The translations under genes and the position numbers were made by a program. From an uncultured Flavobacteriales bacterium (GTDB lineage: Bacteria > Bacteroidota > Bacteroidia > Flavobacteriales_G > Salibacteraceae): a DNA stretch of 32,452 nt. The notes beneath the pieces were generated by a model. It made no database searches. It had not been told where the DNA came from and worked only from the letters and a program-made list of their open reading frames with translations. Shown piece by piece: positions 23,353 to 32,050 of this stretch (the first letter of the stretch is position 1; every line of letters starts with the position of its first letter). The stretch is taken from the NCBI GenBank assembly GCA_913057205.1, contig CAJXNO010000033.1, positions 1-32,452 on the forward strand. The letters run 5' to 3'.

Positions 23353-26087
23353 CAGGGGGCTAATTGTTGATCTTCTTGTTCGTTCAACAAATGTAGGCTT
23401 CCTTTGATCTCACGCGGTTCAATTCCTGTCAATCGGATCTCATTGATAATGCATACGTAATAGTACACCCCAGACGGCAATGGTTTACCGGTACGCTGAT
23501 CTGTACCATCCCAGTTCACATCCGGGTCGATCGTTTGAAAGACCCGTGTTCCCCATCGATTGTAGATCGACAGGTTGATGCTTTCTACAAACTTGTACGG
23601 GAACGGTGTGAAGAAATCATTCCTTCCGTCATCCCCTGGTGTAAATACGTTCGGCAACTCATACAACGGGCAATTATCAACGCAAAGCGGCTCGTCCATA
23701 TCGCTCTCGTTACCAAAACTATCGATTGCCGTGATCGCATAACACCCCGCTATGGAACCGTTCGCGTTGTGCACATACTCCGTTACATTCGGGTCATCGA
23801 TCACCTCTAGCACCTGAACTGGGTCTCCTAAAAACGGGGCATAATAAATGTTGTAGCTCACCACATCATCGGTATCCTCGCAATTCTCATTTGGATTAGA
23901 CCATGTGATCACCGTTTGCTCTAAGTCGCAATCGCCTTCAATGATGCGATCTGGCGGAGCACAAGGAGCTTCCTTATCAATTGGTAGACCCGTGTGGATC
24001 TGCGATAGGTTCACCAGGGTATCGTTCAAGTCCAACGCTGAGTAAGCGCCGATGCTCTGAATTAGGTACCTGAATCGCACCAAGTTAGCCAAACCTTCAT
24101 CCACATAACTGGTCGTACTTACGGTATCCAGAATGATCACCTGGTTGGATGACTCCTCATCATTGAGGAAGCGGTAAACAACGTATTCGTGGTTGGTCCA
24201 CGGCACGTTCAAATCCCAACTTAATGACAAGGTGTTATCAGAGGGCACCGAGCTCAAGAAAATCGATGAAGCCGAACGAGAGGCACCAACACTTTCTTCT
24301 TCAGAACCACTCAGCATGGTAATGCGATAGAAGAATTGCTCGCGAAGGGTGTTGATGCCAACATCAGTGTAGCTGGTATCCAACGAAAACGGATCATTGG
24401 AGGCGTCACTGGTGTAGACCACTTCAAACACCCCTTCCCGATCTGTAGAACGAGACAGTTGGTAGCGATAAGGCGGTCCATAAACCGCGGTATTCAATTC
24501 TATGGGTTCATACCATGCGATATCAATCGAACCATTCAAACTATCTGTGTTGGTAACACTGACTTGATTCAAGATCGGAACATCTCGAATGAGCAACCCA
24601 CATGCTTCTTCAGAAGGATAGCTTTCAGAGCCATCTCGGAATCGGGTCACGATCATATAACAATAGCGCTGACCATGAATCAAGCCCTCCCCGTCATCAT
24701 CATCAACAAAGCGGGTGTTGCTTCGCCCTTCCGTACTTCCAATGTATTCATAGCCCAGTGCTGCAGGCACACCGGTAAGGCACTCAGGAGCAACATACCC
24801 CAAGCTATCGTTGAAACGATAAATATCGTATCCCGTAGCCTCAGCGCAAATCGCTTGGGTCCAATCGATCATCAAAGAAGTGCCTTTTGGTTCAATGTTG
24901 GTGATGCGCACCGCTGGGGAAACCACCTCTATGGCCATGGTCTTGAAATCAACGAGATCAGCGTTCATGCCGCTCAACTCCTTGGCCTTGAAATACATCC
25001 AGTAGGGCGACTTACGTACCTGAGTGCAATTGGTATTCCATCGAAAGGTCATGGAAACCGGTGAAAGTCCGGTGACGCTATCGCCCTCAACAATACTACC
25101 GCCGTTACCAGGATCAAGCGGGAAGCCCACTGCAGACAGGCGTAAGTTACCCCCTTCGGGATCGGTTGCCGTGATGCGCTCTTGAAGGGTTTGTCCAGCT
25201 GTAACACAAACCTCCTCATTCAGCGTAATGAACGGAGGATCGTTTGGCGGACAGTTTCCGATATCGATCTGCATGTCGCGCATGATCGACCCCACCTTGA
25301 AAACCGCGCCGCTGTTGACGTTGGTTCGGTATTCTTCAATAAGGATGGCAACATTGTATTCTCCGGCCAGCTGGGGTGCAACCCATGTCAAGGTGCCTGT
25401 TTGCGGATCGATGCTCAACTGGTTGTTCGGTCCAGGGCTCACTTCATCTGGAAAGAGGTAATTGGTAATGTTAGCGCCATCAAAAGAGCGACTGGCAACG
25501 ATGGAATAGACCAAGCTATCGCCTTCTGGATCTACCGCGCCCGGATTGTGATAAAACGGCACGCCAACACAACCGTTATCGATTGGTGGGTTCTGAAGCA
25601 CAGGTGCTCGATTGCCCCCTGTAGCGATGTCGATGGTCAAGAAACTTTCGATGTAGAACGGGACATTGTCGCTGTTCTCAATATTCACCACGCCGCCGTT
25701 GCGCATAGGGTCTTCCATGCTGAGGCGATAAGTGCCTGCTCCTGGAAATTCATGGGTGGTGGTATAGACATTATACCTGGTGTTCGGAGCGATCTTCACG
25801 CCAATACCGACCCCTGGATCGCACCCCTGATTCAAAGGACCATTCACCCGATCGACCACCTCGCTGGTGCCATCGCCAAAGAACAGCTCCAATTCACAGC
25901 GGTCAGCGGCATCGCTTGGTCCACCGGTCTTGGTGTAGGTGATGATCGAAATCTCATACAAGAAGGGGTTGGAGTTAACTCGTTTATAAATGATCTCTCC
26001 TGCGCGGTTATGGGTTGCCCATGATGCGGTATAGACCAGCACAGACACCAGCAAAAGCAGACCATATTTTAAACCGAGTTTCCTCAT
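23352..26087 (-). CDS. Secreted protein with FN3-like segments and T9SS type B C-terminal domain
   Basis: This 911-residue protein is probably exported to the cell surface by T9SS. A signal peptide (1-24, ending SWA) is followed by THNRAGEIIYKRV, a recurrent N-terminus in Bacteroidota gliding-associated proteins. A cadherin-like/Ig stretch (about 165-290) contains DPEGDSLVYSI and LSIDPQTGTLTWVAP. About four fibronectin-III-like segments follow (about 395-810). Residues 820-905 are a type B domain: LPNVFTPGDDGRNDFF, IYNRWGTRVFQ and GVYYYVCIINE. The N-terminal module has a counterpart in the giant SprB-like protein. It overlaps ribE by one base at its stop. Function is unknown beyond surface location. 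Confidence 0.9.
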   Translation of the reverse strand: MRKLGLKYGLLLLVSVLVYTASWATHNRAGEIIYKRVNSNPFLYEISIITYTKTGGPSDAADRCELELFFGDGTSEVVDRVNGPLNQGCDPGVGIGVKIAPNTRYNVYTTTHEFPGAGTYRLSMEDPMRNGGVVNIENSDNVPFYIESFLTIDIATGGNRAPVLQNPPIDNGCVGVPFYHNPGAVDPEGDSLVYSIVASRSFDGANITNYLFPDEVSPGPNNQLSIDPQTGTLTWVAPQLAGEYNVAILIEEYRTNVNSGAVFKVGSIMRDMQIDIGNCPPNDPPFITLNEEVCVTAGQTLQERITATDPEGGNLRLSAVGFPLDPGNGGSIVEGDSVTGLSPVSMTFRWNTNCTQVRKSPYWMYFKAKELSGMNADLVDFKTMAIEVVSPAVRITNIEPKGTSLMIDWTQAICAEATGYDIYRFNDSLGYVAPECLTGVPAALGYEYIGSTEGRSNTRFVDDDDGEGLIHGQRYCYMIVTRFRDGSESYPSEEACGLLIRDVPILNQVSVTNTDSLNGSIDIAWYEPIELNTAVYGPPYRYQLSRSTDREGVFEVVYTSDASNDPFSLDTSYTDVGINTLREQFFYRITMLSGSEEESVGASRSASSIFLSSVPSDNTLSLSWDLNVPWTNHEYVVYRFLNDEESSNQVIILDTVSTTSYVDEGLANLVRFRYLIQSIGAYSALDLNDTLVNLSQIHTGLPIDKEAPCAPPDRIIEGDCDLEQTVITWSNPNENCEDTDDVVSYNIYYAPFLGDPVQVLEVIDDPNVTEYVHNANGSIAGCYAITAIDSFGNESDMDEPLCVDNCPLYELPNVFTPGDDGRNDFFTPFPYKFVESINLSIYNRWGTRVFQTIDPDVNWDGTDQRTGKPLPSGVYYYVCIINEIRLTGIEPREIKGSLHLLNEQEDQQLAP

Positions 26088-26102
26088 TTTATCTTAGACG
26101 AA

Positions 26103-26150
26103 TAAGCGTCCATAAAAGTTGACCATCCTATAGCTACCTTTGGACGCTTA
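26103..26150 (+). promoter_or_regulatory. Inverted repeat and promoter element between divergent genes (pdxA side)
   Basis: TAAGCGTCCA (26103-26112) and TGGACGCTTA (26141-26150) form a perfect 10-base inverted repeat with a 28-base spacer. A consensus TACCTTTG (26135-26142, plus strand) overlaps the right arm, 74 bases before pdxA. A TTG at 26119-26121 is only 13 bases upstream, too close for a standard -33. The repeat could be an operator acting on both divergent genes or a leader hairpin. Confidence 0.45.
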
Positions 26151-26216
26151 ATGCTCTCAAAATAATACATTTTCAACGATACTTTGTTGAGGAGTTAGAA
26201 TACGCTATAGTTAACG

Positions 26217-27269
26217 ATGGGAAAACACAAGAAGATCAGGGTAGGAATTACGAGTGGGGATATCAATGGGATCGGGCTGGAAGTAACAATCAAGGCATTG
26301 CAGGATGCTCGGGTCTATGAGCACTGCACACCGATCATCTACGCATCCGAAGATGTGATGAAGACCCACATGGAAACCCTGAAACTGGAAGGGTTTCACT
26401 TCAAGAGCATCAAGGATTTGGAGCATGTTGACGCCAATAAGGTGAATGTGCTGAATGCCTGGGAAGACGAGGTAGAGGTTGCCCTCGGCGAAAACACAAA
26501 GATCGGCGGCACCTATGCCTTTCAATCTTTGAAGACCGCTGTTGAGGACCTGGCTTCAACCAAGATCGATGTCTTGGTCACTTCACCAATCGACAAGAAG
26601 AATATTCAGTCGGAGGAATTTGACTTTCCGGGTCATACGGAGTTCCTCGCCGATTACGCGAATGAAGAGAATCCGCTGATGATCCTTTGCCATGAAGGAC
26701 TCCGCGTTGCGCTGGTAACCGGACACATCGCTTTAGAAGATGTGAGCAAAAAGCTAACAAGCGACCTCATCGAGCGCAAACTTGATACGATGAATAAATC
26801 GCTCATCCAAGACTTCGGCGTTCACCGTCCGCGCATCGCAGTGCTGGGATTAAACCCGCACAACGGCGATGGTGGGTTGATGGGGGAAGAAGAAGCACAG
26901 GTCATCATACCAGCCATCAACAATGCACAGGAGGCTGGCATCTTGGCTTTCGGACCTTATGCAGCTGATGGCTTCTTTGGTTCACCCAGCCGCAGCAAGT
27001 TCGACGGCGTACTTGCCATGTATCATGACCAGGGACTAGCTCCGTTCAAAGCCCTCGCATTTGATGAAGGCATCAATTTCACTGCCGGACTCCCGATCGT
27101 GCGTACCTCTCCAGACCACGGAGTAGCGTTCGATATTGCTGGCAAGAACGCAGCATCAGAACGCTCTATGCGTCAAGCGATCTCGGTTGCCTGCGACATT
27201 TTCAAGCAGCGCAAGCACTACCGTGAGATCAGCAGCGACCCCTTGCCAGAACACTCGAAGAAGAAATAA
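26217..27269 (+). CDS. pdxA: 4-hydroxythreonine-4-phosphate dehydrogenase
   Basis: This 350-residue enzyme oxidises 4-phosphohydroxy-L-threonine with NAD in the DXP-dependent pathway to pyridoxal phosphate. The N-terminus VGITSGDINGIGLEV is the family signature. Metal-ligand histidines fit His170 (VTGHIAL), His215 (GLNPHNGDGG) and His270 (MYHDQGLAPFK). The C-terminal nucleotide-site sequence TSPDHGVAFDIAGK is intact. Length is in the normal range. It is transcribed away from the 911-residue surface protein. The next gene has its own consensus promoter. The dxs-like gene at the window end supplies DXP for the same vitamin. Confidence 0.97.
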   Translation: MGKHKKIRVGITSGDINGIGLEVTIKALQDARVYEHCTPIIYASEDVMKTHMETLKLEGFHFKSIKDLEHVDANKVNVLNAWEDEVEVALGENTKIGGTYAFQSLKTAVEDLASTKIDVLVTSPIDKKNIQSEEFDFPGHTEFLADYANEENPLMILCHEGLRVALVTGHIALEDVSKKLTSDLIERKLDTMNKSLIQDFGVHRPRIAVLGLNPHNGDGGLMGEEEAQVIIPAINNAQEAGILAFGPYAADGFFGSPSRSKFDGVLAMYHDQGLAPFKALAFDEGINFTAGLPIVRTSPDHGVAFDIAGKNAASERSMRQAISVACDIFKQRKHYREISSDPLPEHSKKK

Positions 27270-27279
27270 AATTAGGCGC

Positions 27280-27307
27280 TTGTCTATCAAGCTTTTCATT
27301 ACCTTTG
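27280..27307 (+). promoter_or_regulatory. Promoter of the yceD-rpmF-plsX-fabH block
   Basis: TTG (27280-27282), 17 bases, then TACCTTTG (27300-27307) gives an exact Bacteroidota promoter. Transcription should start near 27312, about six bases before the TTG start codon of the first gene. Confidence 0.75.
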
Positions 27308-27317
27308 CAACCCTTTT

Positions 27318-27863
27318 TTGGATAGCTCTTTGAAAGAAAATGATTCATATGCGATCGGTGTTTCGGGACTGAAACTCGGTAAGCACACGTTTGATTGGGA
27401 GGTAAATACCGCCCTACTAAATGCCTATGGTGTAGACCATTTGCGGGATGTAGCAATCGAATGCACGCTTGACCTGGAGAAGAAGGAACGGCTCATGCAA
27501 CTCGATTTTGAGTTGAAAGGTGACGTTGTTACCGATTGTGATCGATGTGGGCTTCCGATGACCCTAACACTCGACCTAGAAAACAGGTTGGTGGTGCGGT
27601 TTGCAGAGGAAAGCGACTTCAGCGACGATGAAGTGGTGTTCTTAGCAGAATTGGAATCGAAACTCGACGTTGGTCAGTTCATTTATGAATTCATCATGAC
27701 GGGATTACCAACGCGATTGGTGCACCCAGAAGGTGAATGTGACCCGGAAGTAGAATCATTTTTGGCAGAAGCTCCATCTGAGGAAGGACAAGGAGACGAA
27801 GAAAAAGAAGAAAAAATAGACCCCCGCTGGGAGGCATTGAAAAAACTTAGAACTAAAGATTAA
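27318..27863 (+). CDS. YceD family protein (DUF177)
   Basis: This 181-residue protein belongs to the DUF177/YceD family, encoded next to rpmF in many bacteria and in other organisms linked to 23S rRNA accumulation. The core is DCDRCGLPMTLTLDL (Cys-x-x-Cys near residue 75) followed by LVVRFAEESDF. The C-terminal tail is acidic with a Glu/Lys-rich run and DPRWEALKKL, a common ending. The start is TTG at 27318; a second in-frame TTG lies at 27330 and the only nearby ATG is out of frame. It lies three bases before rpmF. Function in this organism is inferred from family and position. Confidence 0.88.
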   Translation: MDSSLKENDSYAIGVSGLKLGKHTFDWEVNTALLNAYGVDHLRDVAIECTLDLEKKERLMQLDFELKGDVVTDCDRCGLPMTLTLDLENRLVVRFAEESDFSDDEVVFLAELESKLDVGQFIYEFIMTGLPTRLVHPEGECDPEVESFLAEAPSEEGQGDEEKEEKIDPRWEALKKLRTKD

Positions 27864-27866
27864 GCC

Positions 27867-28058
27867 ATGGCGCATCCTAAACGTAAAATCTCGAAAACGA
27901 GAAGAGACAAGCGAAGAACGCACTACAAGGCGGAAATGCCTACAATCGCTACCTGTCCAACTACTGGCCAGCCTCACCTCTATCACCGTGCTCACTGGTA
28001 CGAAGGCAAGCTCTATTATAAGGGCAAAGTTGTGATGGAGAAAGAATCAATGGCATAG
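27867..28058 (+). CDS. rpmF: 50S ribosomal protein L32
   Basis: This 63-residue protein of the large ribosomal subunit starts [20 protein letters not shown], the typical basic N-terminus. It then has [16 protein letters not shown], the Bacteroidota form with one Cys and several His instead of four zinc-binding cysteines. It follows the YceD-family gene by three bases and precedes plsX, the standard order. Confidence 0.98.
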   Translation: MAHPKRKISKTRRDKRRTHYKAEMPTIATCPTTGQPHLYHRAHWYEGKLYYKGKVVMEKESMA

Positions 28059-28068
28059 ATTTGTGCCC

Positions 28069-29007
28069 ATGAGGGTAGGCCTGGACGTATTAGGTGGTGA
28101 TTTTGCTCCAGAGGCAAATGTCCACGGAGCGATTGCTGCGAAAAAAGATTTGGGTGACCGTGCCTCCATTGTTCTATATGGTGACACGGAGACCATTCAG
28201 CGCATCCTAAGCGAAGCGGGCGAATCAGTAGATTCGTTCGATATCGTGCAGACCAATGAGAGCATTGAGATGGGGGAACACCCTACCAAAGCCTTCATTA
28301 AAAAGCCAAATTCTTCCATCGCCCTCGGTTTCAAGCACCTTCAAGACAAGAGCATCGACGCGTTCTCCAGTACAGGAAACAGCGGAGCCATGCTCGTTGG
28401 TGCGATGTATACCATCCGCACCATTCCTGGTGTGATACGTCCATGCATCACCACCGCACTTCCGGTTCTCGGAGGCGGTGTGAGCATCATACTAGACGTA
28501 GGCATCAACTCTGACTGTAAAGCAGATGTACTGTATCAGTTTGGGATATTAGGTACCATGCTCGCTGAGCAGATCTATGGTATTGAAAACCCGCGCGTAG
28601 GACTGATCAACATCGGAGAAGAAGAAGAGAAAGGCAATATGCTTTCTCAATCCGCTCACCAGTTAATGAAGGATACCCAGGAGTTCAACTTCATCGGCAA
28701 TATCGAAGGCCGTGACCTTTATGCAGGCAAGGCTGACGTTATTGTATGTGATGGTTTTACGGGTAACGTAATCCTCAAGCAGGCCGAAGCCTTATACACG
28801 ATGATCAAGAAAAGAGGCGTTCACGATGAATATTTTGAACGATTCAATTATGAAATTTACGGAGGCACACCGGTCCTTGGTGTAAATGGAAATGTTATTA
28901 TTGGCCACGGTATTTCAAATGCCAACGCGGTCAAAAACATGATCAAATTGTCGGTTGATACGGCTGAAGCCCAACTGGCAGACCGCATTCGTAAAGTGTT
29001 TAAGTAA
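28069..29007 (+). CDS. plsX: Phosphate acyltransferase PlsX
   Basis: This enzyme of about 312 residues converts acyl-ACP to acyl-phosphate, the first acyl donor for membrane phospholipid synthesis. The N-terminus MRVGLDVLGGDFAPEANVHG is the family signature. Further conserved blocks are FSSTGNSGAMLVGA, GVINSD-like VGINSDCKADV, GLINIGEEEEKGN and VCDGFTGNVILK. A GTG at 28063 would add two residues, but the ATG at 28069 matches family N-termini better. It lies ten bases after rpmF and nine before fabH, so the genes are surely co-transcribed. Confidence 0.97.
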   Translation: MRVGLDVLGGDFAPEANVHGAIAAKKDLGDRASIVLYGDTETIQRILSEAGESVDSFDIVQTNESIEMGEHPTKAFIKKPNSSIALGFKHLQDKSIDAFSSTGNSGAMLVGAMYTIRTIPGVIRPCITTALPVLGGGVSIILDVGINSDCKADVLYQFGILGTMLAEQIYGIENPRVGLINIGEEEEKGNMLSQSAHQLMKDTQEFNFIGNIEGRDLYAGKADVIVCDGFTGNVILKQAEALYTMIKKRGVHDEYFERFNYEIYGGTPVLGVNGNVIIGHGISNANAVKNMIKLSVDTAEAQLADRIRKVFK

Positions 29008-29016
29008 CCTAACCCT

Positions 29017-30015
29017 ATGGCTCGTACAACTGCTGCTATAACAGCTGTCGCTTCTCACGTACCCGATTACAAGCTCACCAATAAAGAGCTTGAAAAGATG
29101 GTGGATACCAATGATGAATGGATCACCTCACGGACCGGAATCAAAGAAAGGCGCATCCTTAAAGGAGAGAATAAAGGCTCAACCGAAATGGCGAAACACG
29201 CCGTGAATAAACTCTTGGAAAAGCGTGGTATCGGGCCAGAAGAAATCGATCTCGTCATCTACTGCACGGTTACACCAGACCAGATATTCCCAGCATCAGC
29301 TAACATCGTTAGCCATAAAACGGGAATGATCAATGCCTTTGGATATGACCTGAATGCAGCTTGCTCGGGCTTCTTGTATGGTTTGGTAACGGGGTCGAAG
29401 TTCATCGAGAGTGGCACCCACAAGAAGGTTGTCATCATTGGATCCGACAAGATGTCTTCAATTGTGGATTATGAAGACCGCGCAACATGCATCATCTTCG
29501 GAGACGGAGCGGCTGCAGTTTTGCTTGAGCCTACCGAAGACGGTACGGGCATTTTAGACAGTATTTTGCGCAGTGATGGCTCTGGACAGGAGTTCCTCCA
29601 CCAGAAGGCAGGTGGATCTGAACGTCCGCCTTCAGCTGAGACCATTGCGAACAAAGAACATTACATCTATCAAGAAGGCAAGACCGTATTCAAGTTTGCC
29701 GTGTCTAACATGGCGGATGTGAGCTATGAGATCATGCAGAAGAACGACCTCACTGCAGAAGATGTGGCGTGGTTGGTTCCGCACCAAGCGAACCTTCGCA
29801 TCATCGACGCCACTGCAAATCGCATGGGTGTTGGAAAAGACAAGGTCATGATCAACATTGATAAGTACGGTAATACCACCAACGCTACCATTCCATTGTG
29901 TTTGGTGGATTGGGAGCATCAATTGCACAAAGGTGACAACATCATCTTAGCCGCTTTCGGCGGAGGTTTTACATGGGGATCTGTATACCTGAAGTGGGCA
30001 TATGATCCTGCATAA
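29017..30015 (+). CDS. fabH: 3-oxoacyl-ACP synthase III (FabH)
   Basis: This 332-residue enzyme condenses acetyl-CoA, or another short starter, with malonyl-ACP to begin fatty-acid synthesis. The catalytic triad is visible: Cys116 in NAACSGF, His256 in VPHQANLRI and Asn286 in KYGNTTNAT. EWITSRTGIKERR near the N-terminus and FGGGFTWGS at the end are also family hallmarks. Length is normal. Starter-chain preference (straight or branched) cannot be told by eye. It follows plsX by nine bases. Confidence 0.98.
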   Translation: MARTTAAITAVASHVPDYKLTNKELEKMVDTNDEWITSRTGIKERRILKGENKGSTEMAKHAVNKLLEKRGIGPEEIDLVIYCTVTPDQIFPASANIVSHKTGMINAFGYDLNAACSGFLYGLVTGSKFIESGTHKKVVIIGSDKMSSIVDYEDRATCIIFGDGAAAVLLEPTEDGTGILDSILRSDGSGQEFLHQKAGGSERPPSAETIANKEHYIYQEGKTVFKFAVSNMADVSYEIMQKNDLTAEDVAWLVPHQANLRIIDATANRMGVGKDKVMINIDKYGNTTNATIPLCLVDWEHQLHKGDNIILAAFGGGFTWGSVYLKWAYDPA

Positions 30016-30021
30016 CCTCCT

Positions 30022-30050
30022 TTGATTTAGCATTCAAAAAACTACATTAG
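30022..30050 (+). promoter_or_regulatory. Candidate internal promoter for accB-accC
   Basis: TTG (30022-30024) and TACATTAG (30043-30050, one mismatch to TAnnTTTG) are 18 bases apart in the 56-base gap before accB. It would let the carboxylase genes be expressed separately from fabH. Confidence 0.4.
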
Positions 30051-30071
30051 TAATCCATTTAAAACTAGCTT

Positions 30072-30569
30072 ATGGATCTCAGCCAAATTCAATCTTTGAT
30101 CAAGTTCGTTTCCAAGTCTGGTGTGTCAGAAGTGGAACTCGAAACGAAGGACTTTAAGATCAACATCAAGTCCGACAAAGGCGAAACTCAAACCCAGATG
30201 ATTCCGGTGCAGCAAGCATACATGCCACCGCAACCAGCTGCTCCACAACCGGCTCCGGCGCCAGCGCCCGCACCAGCACCTGCTGAAAGCGGTGCAAAGA
30301 AGGAAGAGGCACCTGCTGATGACGACAAGTACATCACCGTAAAATCGCCGATGATCGGTACCTTCTATCGCTCTCCGAATCCTGAGTCTGACGCGTTTGT
30401 AAACGTGGGTGATGACATCTCTCCTGGAAAGGTGATCTGCATCATCGAGGCGATGAAGCTGTTCAATGAGATCGAAGCAGAAGTTTCTGGTAAGATCGTG
30501 AAGGTGTTGGTAGACGATGCCACACCGGTAGAATACGATCAGCCATTGTTCTTGGTTGACCCATCGTAA
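30072..30569 (+). CDS. accB: Biotin carboxyl carrier protein of acetyl-CoA carboxylase
   Basis: This 165-residue protein carries the biotin that shuttles CO2 between biotin carboxylase and carboxyltransferase. The N-terminal segment (1-45) binds partners. A Pro/Ala-rich linker spans about residues 50-80, and the biotinyl domain covers 88-165. The biotin site is EAMKLF, with the modified Lys at 129. [20 protein letters not shown] is the characteristic start of the domain. It precedes accC by 41 bases. Confidence 0.97.
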   Translation: MDLSQIQSLIKFVSKSGVSEVELETKDFKINIKSDKGETQTQMIPVQQAYMPPQPAAPQPAPAPAPAPAPAESGAKKEEAPADDDKYITVKSPMIGTFYRSPNPESDAFVNVGDDISPGKVICIIEAMKLFNEIEAEVSGKIVKVLVDDATPVEYDQPLFLVDPS

Positions 30570-30610
30570 ACCAAGTTTGCAGGAATACGAAACGCAAAAC
30601 GTTCGACCTC

Positions 30611-31969
30611 ATGTTTAAAAAGATCCTTATCGCCAACCGTGGCGAAATAGCCCTTCGTGTTATTCGCACAGCACGTGAAATGGGTATCAAAACCGTTGCT
30701 GTCTACTCTAAAGCAGACGCTGATAGCCTGCATGTTCGCTTCGCTGATGAAGCCGTATGCATCGGTCCGAATGCCAGCAGCGACTCTTACTTGAAGATCC
30801 CTAACATCATAGCAGCAGCGGAGATCACCAACGCTGACGCCATCCATCCAGGTTACGGCTTCTTGTCTGAGAACGCCAAGTTCTCTAAGATCTGTCAAGA
30901 GAATGGCATCAAGTTCATCGGAGCCTTACCTGAGCAAATCGATGGTATGGGCGACAAAGCGAGCGCCAAGAAGACCATGAAGGATGCGGGTGTACCGACC
31001 ATCCCAGGTTCTGACGGACTCCTCGAAAGCCTTGACCAAGCCTTGAAGATCGCGAATGAAATGGGCTATCCCGTCATCATGAAGGCAACTGCCGGAGGTG
31101 GTGGAAAAGGCATGCGCATCTGCGAAAACGAAGAAGGCGTCAAAAATGCTTGGAGCACCGCTCGTAAAGAAGCACTGGCGGCTTTCGGTAACGATGGCAT
31201 GTACATGGAGAAATTCATCGTTGAACCCCGTCACATTGAGATTCAGATCGCAGGTGATCAGCATGGAAAAGCTTGCCACCTCTCTGAACGAGATTGCTCC
31301 GTGCAACGACGCCACCAGAAGTTGGTGGAAGAAACCCCTTCGCCATTCATGACCAAGGAGTTGAGAAAGAAAATGGGCGAGGCGGCCATCAAGGCGGCCA
31401 AAGCAGTGAAATATGAAGGCGTAGGAACGGTTGAATTCCTAGTGGATAAAGACCGCAATTTCTACTTCATGGAGATGAATACCCGTATTCAGGTAGAGCA
31501 TACCATTACCGAAGAAGTGATCAACTACGACCTCATCAAAGAGCAGATCAAGATCGCAGCAGGCATGCCGATCAGCGGAAAGAACTACGAACCGGTAGGT
31601 CATGCCATCCAGTGCCGTATCAACGCTGAGGATCCACTTAACGATTTTCGTCCAAGTCCTGGAAAGATCACGGAATACCACGAACCAGGTGGACATGGTA
31701 TCCGCATAGACACCCACGTGTATGCCGGGTACACCATTCCTCCGTATTATGACTCCATGATCAGTAAACTCATCACGGTAGCGCAAACCCGTGAGGAAGC
31801 GATCACGAAAATGGAACGCGCCTTGGGTGAGTACATCATTGAAGGAGTGAAGACGACCATTCCATTCCATGTGCAACTCATGAAACACCCAAAGTTCCGT
31901 GATGGTAAGATTACCACTAAGTTCTTGGAAGAGTGGGATTACAAAGAAGCCATGGAGAGGGCGAAGTAA
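30611..31969 (+). CDS. accC: Acetyl-CoA carboxylase, biotin carboxylase subunit
   Basis: This 452-residue ATP-grasp enzyme carboxylates the biotin on AccB using ATP and bicarbonate. The N-terminal [17 protein letters not shown], the ATP-binding glycine loop GGGGKG at residues 162-167, [12 protein letters not shown], the [16 protein letters not shown] block and [11 protein letters not shown] are all intact. Length is normal. It is the last gene of the plus-strand lipid block and is followed by a strong terminator. Confidence 0.98.
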   Translation: MFKKILIANRGEIALRVIRTAREMGIKTVAVYSKADADSLHVRFADEAVCIGPNASSDSYLKIPNIIAAAEITNADAIHPGYGFLSENAKFSKICQENGIKFIGALPEQIDGMGDKASAKKTMKDAGVPTIPGSDGLLESLDQALKIANEMGYPVIMKATAGGGGKGMRICENEEGVKNAWSTARKEALAAFGNDGMYMEKFIVEPRHIEIQIAGDQHGKACHLSERDCSVQRRHQKLVEETPSPFMTKELRKKMGEAAIKAAKAVKYEGVGTVEFLVDKDRNFYFMEMNTRIQVEHTITEEVINYDLIKEQIKIAAGMPISGKNYEPVGHAIQCRINAEDPLNDFRPSPGKITEYHEPGGHGIRIDTHVYAGYTIPPYYDSMISKLITVAQTREEAITKMERALGEYIIEGVKTTIPFHVQLMKHPKFRDGKITTKFLEEWDYKEAMERAK

Positions 31970-31992
31970 GCGCCCTTCCCATCAACTCATAG

Positions 31993-32021
31993 AAAAGCCC
32001 CAACATCTGATGGGGCTTTTT
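31993..32021 (+). terminator. Bidirectional terminator between accC and dxs
   Basis: AAAAGCCCCA (31993-32002) and TGGGGCTTTT (32011-32020) form a perfect 10-base stem with an 8-base loop. T runs occur on both strands, so it can end accC on the plus strand and the convergent dxs-like gene on the minus strand. Confidence 0.92.
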
Positions 32022-32050
32022 CATTGAATAATATTTCGGCTAAAAGTGAT

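Noticed and set aside
24336-26024. Two long plus-strand open frames (242 and 280 codons) antisense to the 911-residue protein
   Set aside because: The minus-strand gene has a signal peptide, recognisable domains and a sorting tail; the antisense translations lack any motif and have unusual composition.
30230-30300. Pro/Ala repeat in accB as a sign of unusual expansion
   Set aside because: A Pro/Ala-rich flexible linker is normal in biotin carboxyl carrier proteins.
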